DNA of 64,000 nucleotides from Diadema setosum. Its lineage: Eukaryota > Echinodermata > Echinoidea > Diadematoida > Diadematidae. The stretch's first letter is position 1. Each line of letters begins with the position of its first letter. The position numbers and the translations under genes are program-made. Shown here one piece after another: positions 27,701 through 42,700 of the stretch. The notes beneath the pieces were generated by a model that was not told the origin of the DNA, made no database searches, and was given only the letters and a program-made list of their open reading frames with translations. The stretch lies in NCBI GenBank assembly GCA_033980235.1, contig CM067067.1, positions 12,862,401 to 12,926,400 of the forward strand, read 5' to 3'.

Positions 27701-30700
27701 TTTTCTTGCTTTTTCATGCATGCAGGTGCTATGAGTAATACTGTTCATTGTTGGAAATGCATTGTTATCAGATGATGACCATAACCTACATCATCTCCTA
27801 TAAAAATATAATAATGAATACCAAATTTCATTTCAATGTTGCAAAGGCATGTTCAGGAACAGTGAGGTAGGATGGGTACAGAGGGGATGATTAACACATT
27901 TTCTACATATACATTCTACAAGAGTTTTAGAACATCTACTTTCATAATAGCAAGGTGCTTTCAACTCACAGTGAGGGGGGTGATGACCAGACGGGGGGAG
28001 GCCCCGAGGTACTCGTAGCCATAGATGTACTGCGAGGTGGACATGCGCACCACACAGTTGTCCAGCTCCAGGTCCCAGTAGTAGCGCAGCTGCTTGACCC
28101 ACTCAAAGTTGTTGGAGGAGTCCACCTTGTTCTTGACCATGCTGGTGATGATGTCCCTGGCGTGGACATCGATGGTGATCTGAGCTCCCAGGATGGCCCT
28201 GACCAGCTTTGGCAGTTGGCCTCGTACCATGGCGGCCAGCTGGTTCAGATTCTGCAAACCAAAAACAACGGACACTCACTGCAGGATCTTCTTTGCTGGG
28301 CCAGGATATTACAAAGAATGACATCAAAGTGAGAATGGACTAATGAACTTAGTCATGACACTGATCATTTCACATCAAGTCAACGGTTCAGGATTGGAGT
28401 ATTATGTTGCTTTAAGAAGACATGCATTGTACTTTGAAACATTACATGTTTGTCAGTATACCAGAAACAGAAAAGGATGAGTACAGATATCAAAGGATTA
28501 CTAAATCCAAGAAGCCTCATCAAAATATCGAATTGGCTTGCACCCTGAAAAAGAAGACATGACCCTGCAGGGCCATATTTGAGATCAATGAGACATGATA
28601 CAATCTAAATTATAATGTCAAAACACTAAAATTGACAGTGAGTCTGTCTGTTTATGTAAACTGAAAAATTTTATCACACATTCAAAGAAAGAAATGTCTT
28701 AAATGACTCAAATGAAAAAAAAAATAAAATAAAAACTTCACCATTATAGTTAAACTCTATTAATTTCTACTCTATTTTGACAGGATATCAGTAGCTTACA
28801 TAATATACCCTTGACGAGGGAAACTGACCCTTTAATATCAACTTAATGAAACAGGCCTGGCTACATGACTTACGTCAAAGTTCTTCCCTTCGAACTCCTT
28901 CATGGCTTCATGTCTGTCTCCATCCGTCTCCAAGACCTCTGTCACATCTCGGGCCCACATGGTTTGAGACACAGTCAGAACAACCTGCACATAACAAGAC
29001 AGTTTAGTTAATCACTGTCACTTTCAGAAGGGTTAACACATTTGTGCTGGGGACATCAATCCTTTCCAGATGTAGGACGAGATTGACTGACACAAAATGT
29101 TTAGCAGCAGCAAACTATGATCAATGTACTGTACATGCTTACCTACTGAAACAGAGTGAGATGAAAAATAACATCAGATTTCAATGATTGCTGATGCTTA
29201 TTTGTTAAGCATTTGTTTTTTGTTTCTTATTGTACTGTTTGTTGTTGTTGTTGTTCATGTTGTTGTGATATTGCTTTATTAGTATCAGTATCCAAATTAT
29301 ATATGCCATTGTGCAAGGCTTAAACCATCCTGGCAAGCATTTACAAACGAAAACACAAACACACACTCATAATGGTACAACAACAGAGAGAGAGATAAAG
29401 AGAGAAAAAAAGAATCGTCTGATCGCACCTGTGATGGATTGTTTGCGATCCACTCTTCTTTGGGCTTGAGCTCATAGTCTGCCAGTGCTGCCTTAGTGAT
29501 GCGGCGGAGGGAGGACATCATGGCCTCCTCCACTTTGCCCAGCCAGTCCTCCACGTTGCCTCTGGCCTTCAGACCCTTGCCCAGGCCCACCTTCTCATTC
29601 TCCGGCGAGATCATGGCGATGATGTCGTTGGTGCTCGTTGTGGCTTGATCTGGAATGCCATCACAGGGAAAGAAAGCACATTCATTGCATTATAGAAAAG
29701 TTGTTACATTTGCAAATGTTGTGGAAAAGATAAAACACACACTATCTGAAACTGAATGAGCTACATACAACCAGTTATTTTGTCCCTGTAAAGCGTAGAC
29801 TAGAAATTGTTCTTGGCTTAATGAGACAGTCAGTTTGGAGACATTTTAACCCGTTGAGGACAGGCTAATTTTGCTACAACACACATTTCGAATAGACACC
29901 TGCCCAAGTTTAAACGGGACTAGTCTTGAACACGTTAAAATGCATAGTTTGACATAACTGGAGTATGATACATATGTGTGTTCCTGCAAGTCTCAAAGAG
30001 GAATCAAAATAGCTAAAGGACAAATACCAGATGAAAGGCAAGACATAAACATGGTGAAAGAGGGTTGATTGTTACTCATTTCAAATTAGCTTAACTGCAG
30101 GTGTTTTGGGGAAGTTGTTATATGCAGTATTCATAACCCACTCATGTGGACTTCAAGGCATTGGAAACAAGGTTAAGTTTCAAGACAATTCTTAAAACTG
30201 ACAAACCTTTGTCCCCAGTAGGTGAGCTCTTGCCGTCGGCTGCCACCGTGCCAAACTCCAGCTTGGCGATGGCATCAAAGCATTTCCTGAGATGGGGCTG
30301 CACAGCGTGTGGATTACGGGTCTGAGACAGGATCTCCAGCAGCTCATCATTAGACAGAAAGTAAAACCTGCAAGATAACCAGGCAAGGGATACTCTTCAT
30401 GGTCAGCCATGTTGAAGTTCTTTTACATGTCGTCAAAACTACGTAACTTCATCATCTCCCATGTGAAGTAAATTCATATTATCTTTGACAATGGCAAGAG
30501 TACAGTGCAAACCTTATGTTTACTTACTGTTATATTAGTCTCATTTTTCACATGATTCCTTCAATACTCACATTTCTTAATACAGAATGATCATGACGTC
30601 TATTTTTTTTTCTTTGAAAGATCAAAGTGAATCAAACACAATCAGTATATCTAAGTTAATTACAAAACAGTACTTAGAGTATGTCTGAAACAAAGATTAT

Positions 30701-33700
30701 GTCAGTCAGAAAAAAAAGGGGGTAATGACACACTACCAATACACCACTGCATATCAGCACAAAGATTTGCACCATATTGGATATCACTACTGATGGTACC
30801 ACTTTGCCCTTTTATCCATTGATTGGTGCTCAATGACAAAGCTAAAATCAGCATGCATCTGTTGGCATGTACAGATAAAAGCAATGACTATACAGGTGAA
30901 CAAGGGAAGCAACAGGTGTCAAATTAGGGCACTCACCTCGGGAACACGCATCGCTTGGACTCCAGGTATGCCTCGAGGCATTTCTGGATCTGGTCCAAGA
31001 GGGCGTTGTTATTCTTGAACGTCTCCAGGAGGCCGGGCTGGGTGGCTGCACGGATGGCCAGGGGCAGACGGTTGACCTTGCGCATGATCTCCTTCCATGA
31101 CTTGTCCACCTGCATGAACATCTTGGCCTCGGCGGGCAGCTGTCGCTGGATGTCTGGAGCACTGAAGATGCTCTCCAAGTAGAGCCAATTCCTCTGGCAT
31201 GTCAGCCACTCATCCTGGGGGGAGGGGGAAAGATGAAGGGACAAACTTGTGAGAGTCAGACTACACTATCTGATGATCAAAATAGATCAAGAGAGACAGA
31301 AAAAGAAAAACAAACACAAGAAAAATATCAGAATTATTGGTAAATGTCAGGTAGATAGGGAAATGATACAGTCAACTATTACTGATGTTTAATATACTGA
31401 TATATTATTCACTGAGGCAGCATCACTTGTTAGAAGATATTTGAGGGGAAAAAATAGAGAGAGAAAAAAAAAAGCACCACAGTCTTACCAGTGTCTCATT
31501 GAAGAGGGCAAGGTTCCTGACCCACTCATCCACTCTGGGCTTGATGGGTCCGACGTGGCGTGAGCTGGCGATGGTGGAGATGTTGACCTGGGAGTCGTCC
31601 AGGAGAACCTGGATGTCATCCGTGCCTCCGAGGATGAAGACGTCCTTGGAGTCGCGATGAGGGAGAACAACAAACTCTGTCGTCTTCCACGAGTCTTCCA
31701 CCTGTCGGATGACAGCATACGACAATAGTCCACATAATCATCTCTTCGCACAACGTGTAGATGTCTTGTCTAATCGAACTTAAAAGTTTAGGTTTAGACG
31801 TGTCTGAAACTCAACAAGGGCACTAAAAGGAAGCTTGGATATATGAAAAATGGCACCCAAACATACGTAGATGAAAATGCTTTGCCATTGGGAGGTAAAT
31901 CTCACCATAATATTTTCTCAGGTCACAAAGAATAAAAATATTCTCCTCCACGTATCACACTCTCATCCTTATCTGCAACGGCTAAATTATACTTTTTTTT
32001 TCTCTCTCTGCTTAAAAACAGAGAATATATCTTCTATATGAATTTGTATGATTATTAACCCTGGTCATTCAATAAAAAATACCACCTTAATGTTTATTGT
32101 GTTCCAGATGTCCCTTGAATGCTTGTTAGACATGAGGGAAATGAACATTTGATCATATCTAAGCATGTTCCTGAAATGAAATGACACTTTGAAAAACAGA
32201 AGTCATCTTTGAAATGCACAATACCTGCCCCAAAAGCTGTGCTCAAATTTAGCAACCTTGCACATTTCTTCTTTTTTCTGTCTATAAAAGTCATGACATG
32301 AATTTCAAATGATTTCAATTTCAACAAGGGAAAGAAAGAGGCATGCTTGAATAAGAAGAGTCCATTCTAAACAGAGGGGAATCCTCACCTTCTTCAGCAG
32401 AGCCTCAAGGGCTGCTTCACTGGATGCCTGCCCAGAGACCTCCTCAATCTCCTCGGTGAAGTTGAAGGCTTCCAGCTTGGTGAGGAGGCCCAGAGTGAGG
32501 GGCTCCTCCGAGGTGAACTTGTGGTTGAGGATGGTTTCCACCTTCTCCCAGTGGCGCTGCTTCAGGGACGGGTTCCGCAGGTTGACGATCACAGGCAGCT
32601 GTGGGAGGCGCAAGAGACATACAGCCACAGAGTAAAAGTTTTGATCGGGGACTGGCCTGGCAAAGTCAAGCTGTAGATGTACACATTTAGCTAATACCAC
32701 ACATCTTGCATTGAAATTCCAAGAAGAGACAATGCATTTCCTGTACAGTTCACATTTACAAGATATCCACCACTCCTTTCAAATAAGAACACAAGTTTAT
32801 ATTGTAATATAAAACAGGGCATCCTTTTCTGTGCATTCTTTGATGTTTCGTTACTTTTTTCTAAAATATTTTTTTCACACATATCTACTTGGGACAAACA
32901 TCATTTTTTTAATGTTATTTCAGCTTGAATGCATTGCTATTTCTGATTAGGAGCACAGTCTTTTATCAGATATTGTTCTTAAATGATTTCCCATGCATTG
33001 GTATCCTCTGAAAAAAAAAATAACTTACTGAGCACTAATCATGGCAAGATGCTGCATAGAAATCAAAATAGAAAATCTGGCAAAACTGAGCATTCTTTCA
33101 TGTACATGTACTAACATGAATGAAACATGAAACATGTTAGAAAGTAATCAAACAAAGTGAATATTGCTGCAAAGGAGAAAAAAAATCATTAACAAACATA
33201 GCACAGCGATATGAATTGATGGAAAATCTGACAGTCACCTTCTCTCGCATGGCCTCCACCTTCTCTTTGAGTTTGGGAACCACATGGTTTGGAGGCAGAC
33301 CTTTCTCCAGCTGATGCACCGACTTGCCATACTTGGCAACATTTGTCGACAACTCCTCTGGATCAAGCCCATTGAAGTCAGCCTATGGAGTCAAAAAAAA
33401 AAAAAAGCAGTGGAAGTGCAAAAATGTTGGACTTTTTTTTTTTTTTTTGGGGGGGGGGGGGAGACAAGCTGGCATCGTGACATAGGACCTTATAGCATAA
33501 CTATAACAGTACTCACCAACGATAATGGTGATGGTTTCCACACAAATCACTTTTAAGGTTATGATCGAGTTAATACATCATTTCGCATTGGTCTAAGAAA
33601 TCTTATGGGTACCAGCCTTCACTAGGTAATGCAGAGTATAGTCTAGCTCGTTGCCAGCAGCATACAGCAGCGAGCAGCAGAAGCAGATGTAACGTTAGAA

Positions 33701-36700
33701 GTGTCGAAACTGTTTAGACTTCGGAATTCGGTTAAACATCTAAATCTGCAGCCTAGGCCTACATAAAGCTGATTATTAATCCGCGAAACATTGCATGACG
33801 GATGATTCCATTTCAGTTTTGTGATTTATAAGAATTTGGGAGGTAACAGACTACATACTATCTCAAAGGTAAGTTATCCATAGAAGTCTATCCCGGATTT
33901 GAATGTACGAATCGAGATGGCTAGATATCTAGATTCTTTCACAGAGGTGCAACTAGAAACGGACAGAGAGTCTCTAAATGATATCTCAAGGGGGTTAACA
34001 TTTCAAGATACGCCTTTTGCAGTAACAGTGTAATGTTAAAAGAACTAATTTAATGTTCTTGTTATCTTCCTACAATGGGAAGGCACAGAATTCAGCGGTA
34101 TGTCACCACTCTTACCTCTGTCCATCCATTTGTCATGATGTCCCACTCATCCAGTGAGTCCCACAAAAGCTGCTTGAGTTTCAGCTCTGCGTGTGTCTCC
34201 TCCAGCTCCTCATACTTCGTTACTTCCACCTACGAGAGTCGTACAAGAGTACATCATTGTGGATACACCCGCTTCAAATTTCTTCTTTGAGCACTTTGTG
34301 CATGTATTTCACAAACAAGGAAGGCATGCTCTTTCGAGAGAGGAGTCTTAGTGTTACATAGGAGAGGTTCACTAGTTCAAACCTGGGGCTAGACTTGTAC
34401 CAAACTTTCCCTCTGGCCTGTGGCACACCTTTGGTAGCCAAGATCCTTTATGTGAAGGTAGCATAGGAGCTACAAAGAGATACTGAACAACATTGAACCC
34501 AATGATAAATTAAAAACAGCATGGAGCTTAATAACTAAGTTAAATGTGCTATCACTGCCATTGACATACAGTATTCAGTCAACAATTTCATATCATGTCA
34601 CATATAACCTGGTTTTAGTCAAAATGTTTTTCTAACATGGCAAGAGAAGTAATTCAAAATCAGAAACAAACCACATCAGGGTACCCCCTTCCCTTGTTAA
34701 CTATTGCAAGGCTCAATGCCTACTACAATTCTCTTTCTGTCTGAAATTGTGAATTGACTGATCGGAATAGTTTATTACTAAGAGGAGACAATGGACCGGA
34801 AAGGTTTTTGTGACAGTGCACAGGGTAACTTTGTTGAATAAACAACTATTTACTATTTCATATCCTTGCCAATTATCTAATCTTGGGCTGAGCTACAGCA
34901 AATGCATTCTCATGATGGTGCAATGACAACAAGATTGCATTGCTGAAAGTTTTAACAGAATGGAGATGCTATTCTTTACCTTGAAATTCTTCTGGTATGA
35001 CTTGAAGGTGAAGGCTTGCTTCTGCAAGTCATCAAGGGTGGTGCCCAGCTTGGTCAAGATGGCTTTGACTTTCTCCTTGTCTGCATTCACATCCAAGATT
35101 ATGGGATTCTGCGATACACCAAAATAGGTGGAAATTGTTATTGGCATGTTATGTATATACTCTCATACTTTGAAACAGCAGAGTAAAGAAACTAAAGATG
35201 ATTCGGCAAAAAAAGTTTCAATGCATTTATTGTCAAGGGGACTAGCTTTCTTGTGCAGGAAAGATTAAGGAGGAGTTGATAAGATACACATGTAGATGTT
35301 TTTAAGTTTCAAGTGTTATGGTGAACATAAAAAATGTTGAAATCATGGCAAACTTTAACACTTGATCAATATGTTTACACTTTATTCTGTGAGAAAGCCG
35401 ATAAATGTTTTAAGCACTGAAGAAAAAAACAAACAATAGGGAATTAGTAAATGTTTTCACATGGATAAACATTTAAAAACTCCTAATTAAAATGAGAGAC
35501 ATATATCTTTAAAACATTTTTACATGTTAAATTTTCAGTTGAATCACAAAGATGCAACACAAGTGAGTTATGTAGAGCCAACAATCGTGTCAAGACAGAT
35601 GGGGAATGTGATATGGAAAAATTAAATTTGAAGTCTGCACAAAAAGAAGCCAATATTCACACTAACCTGTGATTCTTGCTTGACCCCCTTGACCTCGCGG
35701 TTGAGCTGAGAGATATCCTTGTCCATGTGGTTGCAGAACTTGTCGATGTTGGCGTCCCTCTCGCCCACCGCCTTGTCTATGGCATCCTTGACGGCTGTAA
35801 CCGAGGGCGACAAGGTCTGGTAGACGGCAAAGTCTTCTGGGGGCGTCGGCACTTGGTACTTATCAATCAGGTCATACATATCCTTGACGATGTTGGCCTC
35901 TGCTTCCAGAGCGTCAATCTATGAGCAAGCAGAGAATATATAAACACAGACATTATTACATACAAAATCGCATCCACAAAAATCACTGCTATATCCATTC
36001 TTATAAGAGGAGATGTAACAATGAGGAATTGTCTTTTTTTTTAAAAAAATAGATATCATTTCCATACCAAAGAACAGCCTTTTCAACAGCACTTAACCTG
36101 TTCACATCACGTAAACCACACAAGAAATGTATCAACAGCACTCCTCATAAATGCCAAGTTGCATAGATCTCAGAATTTTCAAAACATAAACAACATATCA
36201 CTAGAGGAGACAAGCGAGAGAGAGAGAGGGAGAGAGAGAGAATACATGTGTAATACTATCAAAGAGAGAAAAAGTGAGAAAGAGAAAGAGCATGATCATT
36301 TTGCTTCAAAGAGAAGAGAAAAACATACAAGATGACAAAAGACCCACCCTGAGCTGAATTTCATCCAGGAAGGTGAGGCTCTCCACAAACTCCAGCGTAG
36401 TCTGCGGTACCACCTCCAGCTTGTACTGTGCATCTTGGCACTCGGCAATCAGCAAGTCCATCTGCTTCTTGGACTGCTTCGGCAGCATGTCGTTGATGAC
36501 CTGCAATTAGAGAGAGAGAGCACAGACGAATTCAATATCCCACATGCTATCACCGAGGAATCTATGATGTGATAAGTCTGTGATCTAAACGTCAACTCCT
36601 GTGTCCAGAAATATACAGTCTGTGAAAGGAGAAAGTCATCTTTTGGAATCTCAAGCCATCACTGCTGCCAATATATTTTCCATCTCCATTCTTCTACTTC

Positions 36701-39700
36701 ATTGTGGCGTGAATGACACTGCAAGACATATGTCATGAATATGCATGTATGCAAATTAATGAATTCATGAATTCGTTCAAGTAAAACCATGTGGATAAGA
36801 AAAAAGTGACTGGAGAGATCGAGATCGCACACATGGAGCTTGAGAAATGAAGTTTATAGTTCTTGTCAATTTCCTCCTAAATATTCAGTGGTGACTGTTA
36901 ATGTGTCACAAAGATGGCGAGTTTGCTGTTGATTACCCCCATCTCCTCATCGAGGTTGTTAGACACATAGCAGCAAATACCAATAAGAAATCATCTGTCA
37001 GAGTTTCTACCCCTTCTATTCTTTCCTGATACCCCAAAACTCACTTTAGACGAGCATAATTTCCATCATCCCACTGAGGAGTATGTTAGACTAGAGCAAC
37101 TCACATTGAGACATCGGAGTGGAGACGGGATGACTTTGCTCTTCATCTGGGCGCTGTCCACCAGCAGCATGCCAATGCTGCGCCGCTCCTTGATGGACAC
37201 TGCCTGCTTGTGCTGGGTGTGGTAGCGGTCAAGGGCCTCAGCAAAGAACTGGACATCTGGAAGTGAAAAGAGGATTTATTGCGCTGGGTTAAGATATCAG
37301 ATCTAAATTCCCAAAATGCAAAAATCACAGTAGTAGGTAGTTCCATTTTGTTTTTGTTATCACTGATATTGGTATGATCATCACTAGGTATTATTGAATC
37401 AGTATTTACAAGTGCAGGAAAACTTCAAAATGAAGCATGGACATTAGGCAGAAACACAGAAAATATTGATGGTAATGGAGACAAAGCACACTAGATGTAT
37501 ACTTCTGCATACCTGAAATGAACAACAACCAAATAACAGCTTACTGAGATCAATCATCACACTATTTTTACACATACCATCTTCTGAAAGGATCATGTGG
37601 ATGTGATTTTGGATGACTGATGTGAGAGACCATTATTTAAATATCTATCATGATGGCATGAAGATTTGCTCCAGCCTCAAGTAAATTTCATATTCTGCAA
37701 ATGGTTTGACAATACACCCATGCAGGCTGTCTATTTGAAGATACATTAGGTGCAGGTTGGAATTAAAAAAAAAAAAAAAAAAAGGAAAATACACTTAGGG
37801 CTTATTTCTCTCTCCCAGTAAACTTACCAGGTTCCTGAGCACTGAGAGCATCCAAGTCTGTGCTCTCATTCTCTCTGTAGAACTCACGGAAAGGTTCAAA
37901 GGTGTCGGCGTACTGGTTAGCAGCATCAAATGCCTTGTTGACTGCATCCTACATGGAAAAGAGTACAGGAGTACATATTAGAGAAGTACAAGGCAAAGTG
38001 TTCTCAAAATCAGACAAACCAGTAGTCATTCACTGGTAATTGATGTCATTCTTTTTTTTTTCTTTAATGTCCTATTGATTTTATAGTTTCTATTCATTTT
38101 ATAGTATCTATTCATTTCTTTTTTTTTAAAGAATGATTTATTCAATTCAAGTGTCATTATGCTATCACTGCTGATACTCTGAAGCGTACCGAGTGCTATA
38201 TCAGATTTGCTTGGGTTGTTCTTTCTTTTTAGAATTTCTGTCGCAGTGAATTCTCTCCTTGAAACTCCATCTTGGTTCAATTCCAAAGCATTTGAGGGAG
38301 AGAGAGAGAGAGAGATCTCTTCTCCACCCCCTCATTCTTTCTATTTCTCTGTAGACTACAATTCATGACTAGGTTCAGGACATTTTCAAGTTTTCAGGTC
38401 ACAATGTAAAGGACTTACTCTGATGCTCTGAATGACCCCTTGGAGATGTTTGTCATCCTCAAACATGGTGTCCAGACTTGGGCCATCCCCGGCCGTCTTC
38501 TCCTCCAGCTTCCCATTGATGATTGGTCTGCAAGGCAAGAGATGTAGAGGTTATATCATCATCATCACGAAATAACATCATTTACTATTTTGCTAAGAAA
38601 TAGACCTGTTTAATCAACTATATACATTCAGTCTGATTCTACACCAGAAGTCTGCCAAAAGTTTATTTTGTTGACTGACAATTTTCATTCCCATGATACA
38701 ACATTTAACACAAGCCACCATCAACTGGAGTACTCTTAGTGCGCTGTCTATCCTTACCATGATTTTGAAATCATATGTTTATCCCCCATATACCCATAAT
38801 GCACGGGACATTTCTTTCCTCTTTTTACAAATTTTGCTATTACTACATGATATCATAGTACTATCACTTGTAAAATTGCGCTTCATATGACTGGTCTTTA
38901 TACCAGGATAAAATTGTGCAAAATTTCATCATGACAAATATGGACAGCAGGAACAAAAAAGTTTTACCTTGTGAATGCATCAAAGTATGTGTCTGGGACC
39001 AGGTTCTCGACACCGAGCACACAGTCCTGGAATCGCTTGATGGTCTCTGCTATCCCGTCCTGGTAGTCATCCACATTAGGACTGAAGAGGATGTTGAGGG
39101 GCTCCAGGACAAACTCGGTGAGGTAGAGTGGGGCCAGGACTGGCTGTTCGGTGCCACCGATGCCGTCATCTGCCAGGTTATTGGCTGGGGGGCCACCGTT
39201 CACCGAGGCAGCATTGTTGGTCCCACCAACAGTTGTGGCCTACGTTGAACGAGAAAGCAGACAGTGAAAAAGACGAGAAATGTTCTCATTTAATACAAAT
39301 CAGATGATGAAATCAGGCACACTTCAGATTTGGTTCATCTGCAGCATTCCAGAGCATCTTTGGATCTCTCAGTGTTTCTGAGCTCATTAGGGAACGTAAA
39401 GGACAAAGGTATATTGTTGGTCCTCAATCTCAAGATCCACTTCTGGCAGGGTCCTCTATTCCTTGTCAACTGGTAATCATGGCTGTAATATCAACAAAAC
39501 ATACATTCCGAAGATTAAAATCATGAAAAAAATGGGGGATGTCATGAATACTGGTATGAAAAAGGATGAAAAGAAATAGGAAGAAGGAAAAAAAAAAACA
39601 GCTGCAGGTGTAACCATACTATCAACACCAGTATCTCTGAAATCTTCTCAGTGGATTCCGGATTCAAAACTCACTTTGTCATCATCTTTGTCCTCCTCCT

Positions 39701-42700
39701 CTTCCTCCTCCCTGCCCTGGATCTGGGCCAGGGTCGGAGTGTTCTGCAGCTGCTCTCTCAGGTAGTTGAGCAGGGTGGTGACAGAGTTCACAGCCAGCAC
39801 GTGCATGGTGTTCACAATCAGGTAGTCAGCCAGACGGATGAAACTGATTGGGGTGGGGGGGGGGGGGGAGAGAGAAGACAAATTAATGTATCACATGAAG
39901 CACATGAGCAATAATGGATAAGCATCTTGATCAAGAGTAAGTTATGTTATGCGGCATCTTATAAGAAACTTAATAAATAGCTGTCTCCATCCCATAAGCA
40001 TGATCTTCCCTTAAGCTCTGTCTGTGAAATGACAACACTTTATTGTGTTCACATGCATGCCTATTATTCACCTAAGATTACAGGAGATCATCATGTTCTT
40101 GAACAGTACAGACAGGAGGAAAAGATTCATTTGTTGACAATTACTCCAAAAAATAATTTGATTTTTTTTTTCTGACCAGTGAAAATACATTTGTTATAAA
40201 TGCCAAAATTTGTGAATCCCATAATCTTAACTGTTCTCTTATATCTTACTTTGATTTTATATTAGCATTAGCAAAACAATTTGGATATATGAAATCGTTA
40301 TCTTAACACATCATGTGATTGTCAAAGCTTTCAATTCTTTTCTCTCCTTGGTGTTAAGGACTGTTATAACAGCTTTCAGAAAACCAGTATAACATAATTT
40401 CAGCTGTTTTAAATTCCCTCTCATTCAGTCAAGGTGAGGGATACATAAAAGACAGACAAGTCTACAGACCACCCCATCACCCCCCCCCCCCTCCCAATAG
40501 TATCACGAAGGTGAAGGTGAAGACTCTCACCATGTCAACCTCCTGCAGTGGCTTCGCTTGTTGGCTTGCTCCGTGTAGGTCATCTTGTCTGGGGCATCCT
40601 GGTAGAGATCCATGTCAAAGTTGCTCTGCATCATGTAGCTGGAGTCGGCTGTACCGGGAGGCACTCCATCTTCTGTAGATAGGGAGAATAAACAGACCCT
40701 TGAGAGAAGACGCAGAAAATGTGACTCTACAGGCATGTCTGTATAGTTCTAATCACATGTCCCATATATGCAGCGTACCAGAAAGGCGACATGTGTGACA
40801 TTGCAGGCTACAACCTTAACAAATTCCGACGTTCGTGATTTTTTACATTGTTCTTGATCTTACCATAATCACTTTTCTGTCTTCATTTCTTTATTTGTCT
40901 TGTTTGTTTTGTTTTATTTTGTTTGTTTTTAGTTTTTTTGTGCGTTTTTTGTTTTTTGGGTTTTTTGTTTTTTTTTTTGCTGTTATGACTGTGACTAGAA
41001 GATAAAGAGAACACCACTTAGATTGATATTTATCCTTGCATGAGGAATTAGCAACGAAATTGAATTTAAGAACTCATGTGCATGATCACAATCACACTTT
41101 CTAACTGCCTGCAGAATAGATGACATTTCACAGAATCAAATTTGAGAGTCGATGCTTTTACTGGGACAAAATAGGAACATTACAAGTCACTGCTAAAACT
41201 GTTGCCATAGTTTGACTGTTCCCAGGAAGTTTCAGTAGTAAACTGACATAAAAAGGGAGGACTTGTCCAAGGGGAAAGGAATCTGCATGAACAGAAAATG
41301 ACCAATGAGAGCTTTACCCTGTTGAAAGCAATGGAAAGGAAGTTTCAGAAAGAAGTGGAGCCTAGAAGCCTGAAAAGGGAGAGACAGTTTGAAATTCTGA
41401 TAAATAAACTGGAGGTTATGTTGAATCAATACCTCCGGGAGTGTCGTTGTCCAGGAAGTAGTCGTCTGGGGTGAAGCCAGCTTCCAGGAGGGCGGTCCTA
41501 CAAGCACTCCTCACCACCTCCTTCACCAGCTCACGGAACTCAGCCAGACGACCAGACACCTGCGAGGGACAGATATGGAAGAAAAAAAAAATATGCGTCT
41601 AGACATCTGTCTCTCCTTGGGGGAGGGGCCTTAGATAATTGGAACAGCATAAAAGGAATAAATCTGGTGTTTCTGGAGATTTTTGTCTTTTGAATACTGT
41701 TTGGACACATAGAGAGCTACATATAAATATGACACGAATTGAATTCTGCCCCTCTTGACAGCAAGAACTTCACAATAGTCAGGCACATGCTGTGTGTTAG
41801 AGAGCCACATATAAATATGACACGAATTGAATTCTGCCCCTCTTGACAGCAAGAACTTCACAATAGTCAGGCACATGCTGTGTGTTCATGCATAATAAAT
41901 GGTATCATAAGTGCATAATGGTATCATAATAATTAGGCTTGAGCATTTGAGCAGATACCCAATTACAAATGACACATGAAGTACTTGAAATAGCAGAAGT
42001 CTTCCCCAAGTTTATTAAAAAGACCACAATTCCATCTGACAGTTACCATTTACTTGAGCAGTGGCCTTCTTGTAAAAAGCCAGGCTCACAAGCATTGACA
42101 ATGCTTACAGGAAAGCATAAAAGGTTGACAAGTAATTGGTACCTATTAATCAAATTTCTTCTGTAAGCTTTGATAGACTGTAGGTCTTCAGTTTTCAGGT
42201 ATTAAAAATAACAGATGTAAGCAATATCAAATCAAAATCATCTTCTGCCCAGGTCTCTCAGTCTGGCTGGTCAATTGAGCTGAGACCAGACTGACATCAG
42301 GGGTGTCAGAAACACATCCACTTCATTCAGGGGAGTTACCAGTACTGCAAATTACTCATATGACATATTGTCACACTAATTTGTACGTATAACAAGAATA
42401 GAGTATTGCACAAACAAGCATTGGACCTAACAGTGGACCATGTATGCCTGCAAAATATTTTGGGCCTTGCACTTTGGTTACTTGTACGGTGTCGTGGGAG
42501 TTGCCAAATCAAGTTGTGCTACGTGCCATCTAAAGCCCTTTACCTACTATATAATAGCTTTGAGAATAGCTGTGCAAATCACAAATTGCTCTGTACATAG
42601 GCTTTGACTTCTAGAAATGCTCGCACAAATGAGCCGCTACAGTTTACTGCATTATTACATAATAATGAGAAAGAATGAGAGTGTGCATGCAAGATTTCTG

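Noticed and set aside
41711..41886. CRISPR array
   Set aside because: Only two long adjacent copies without spacers, in an animal intron.
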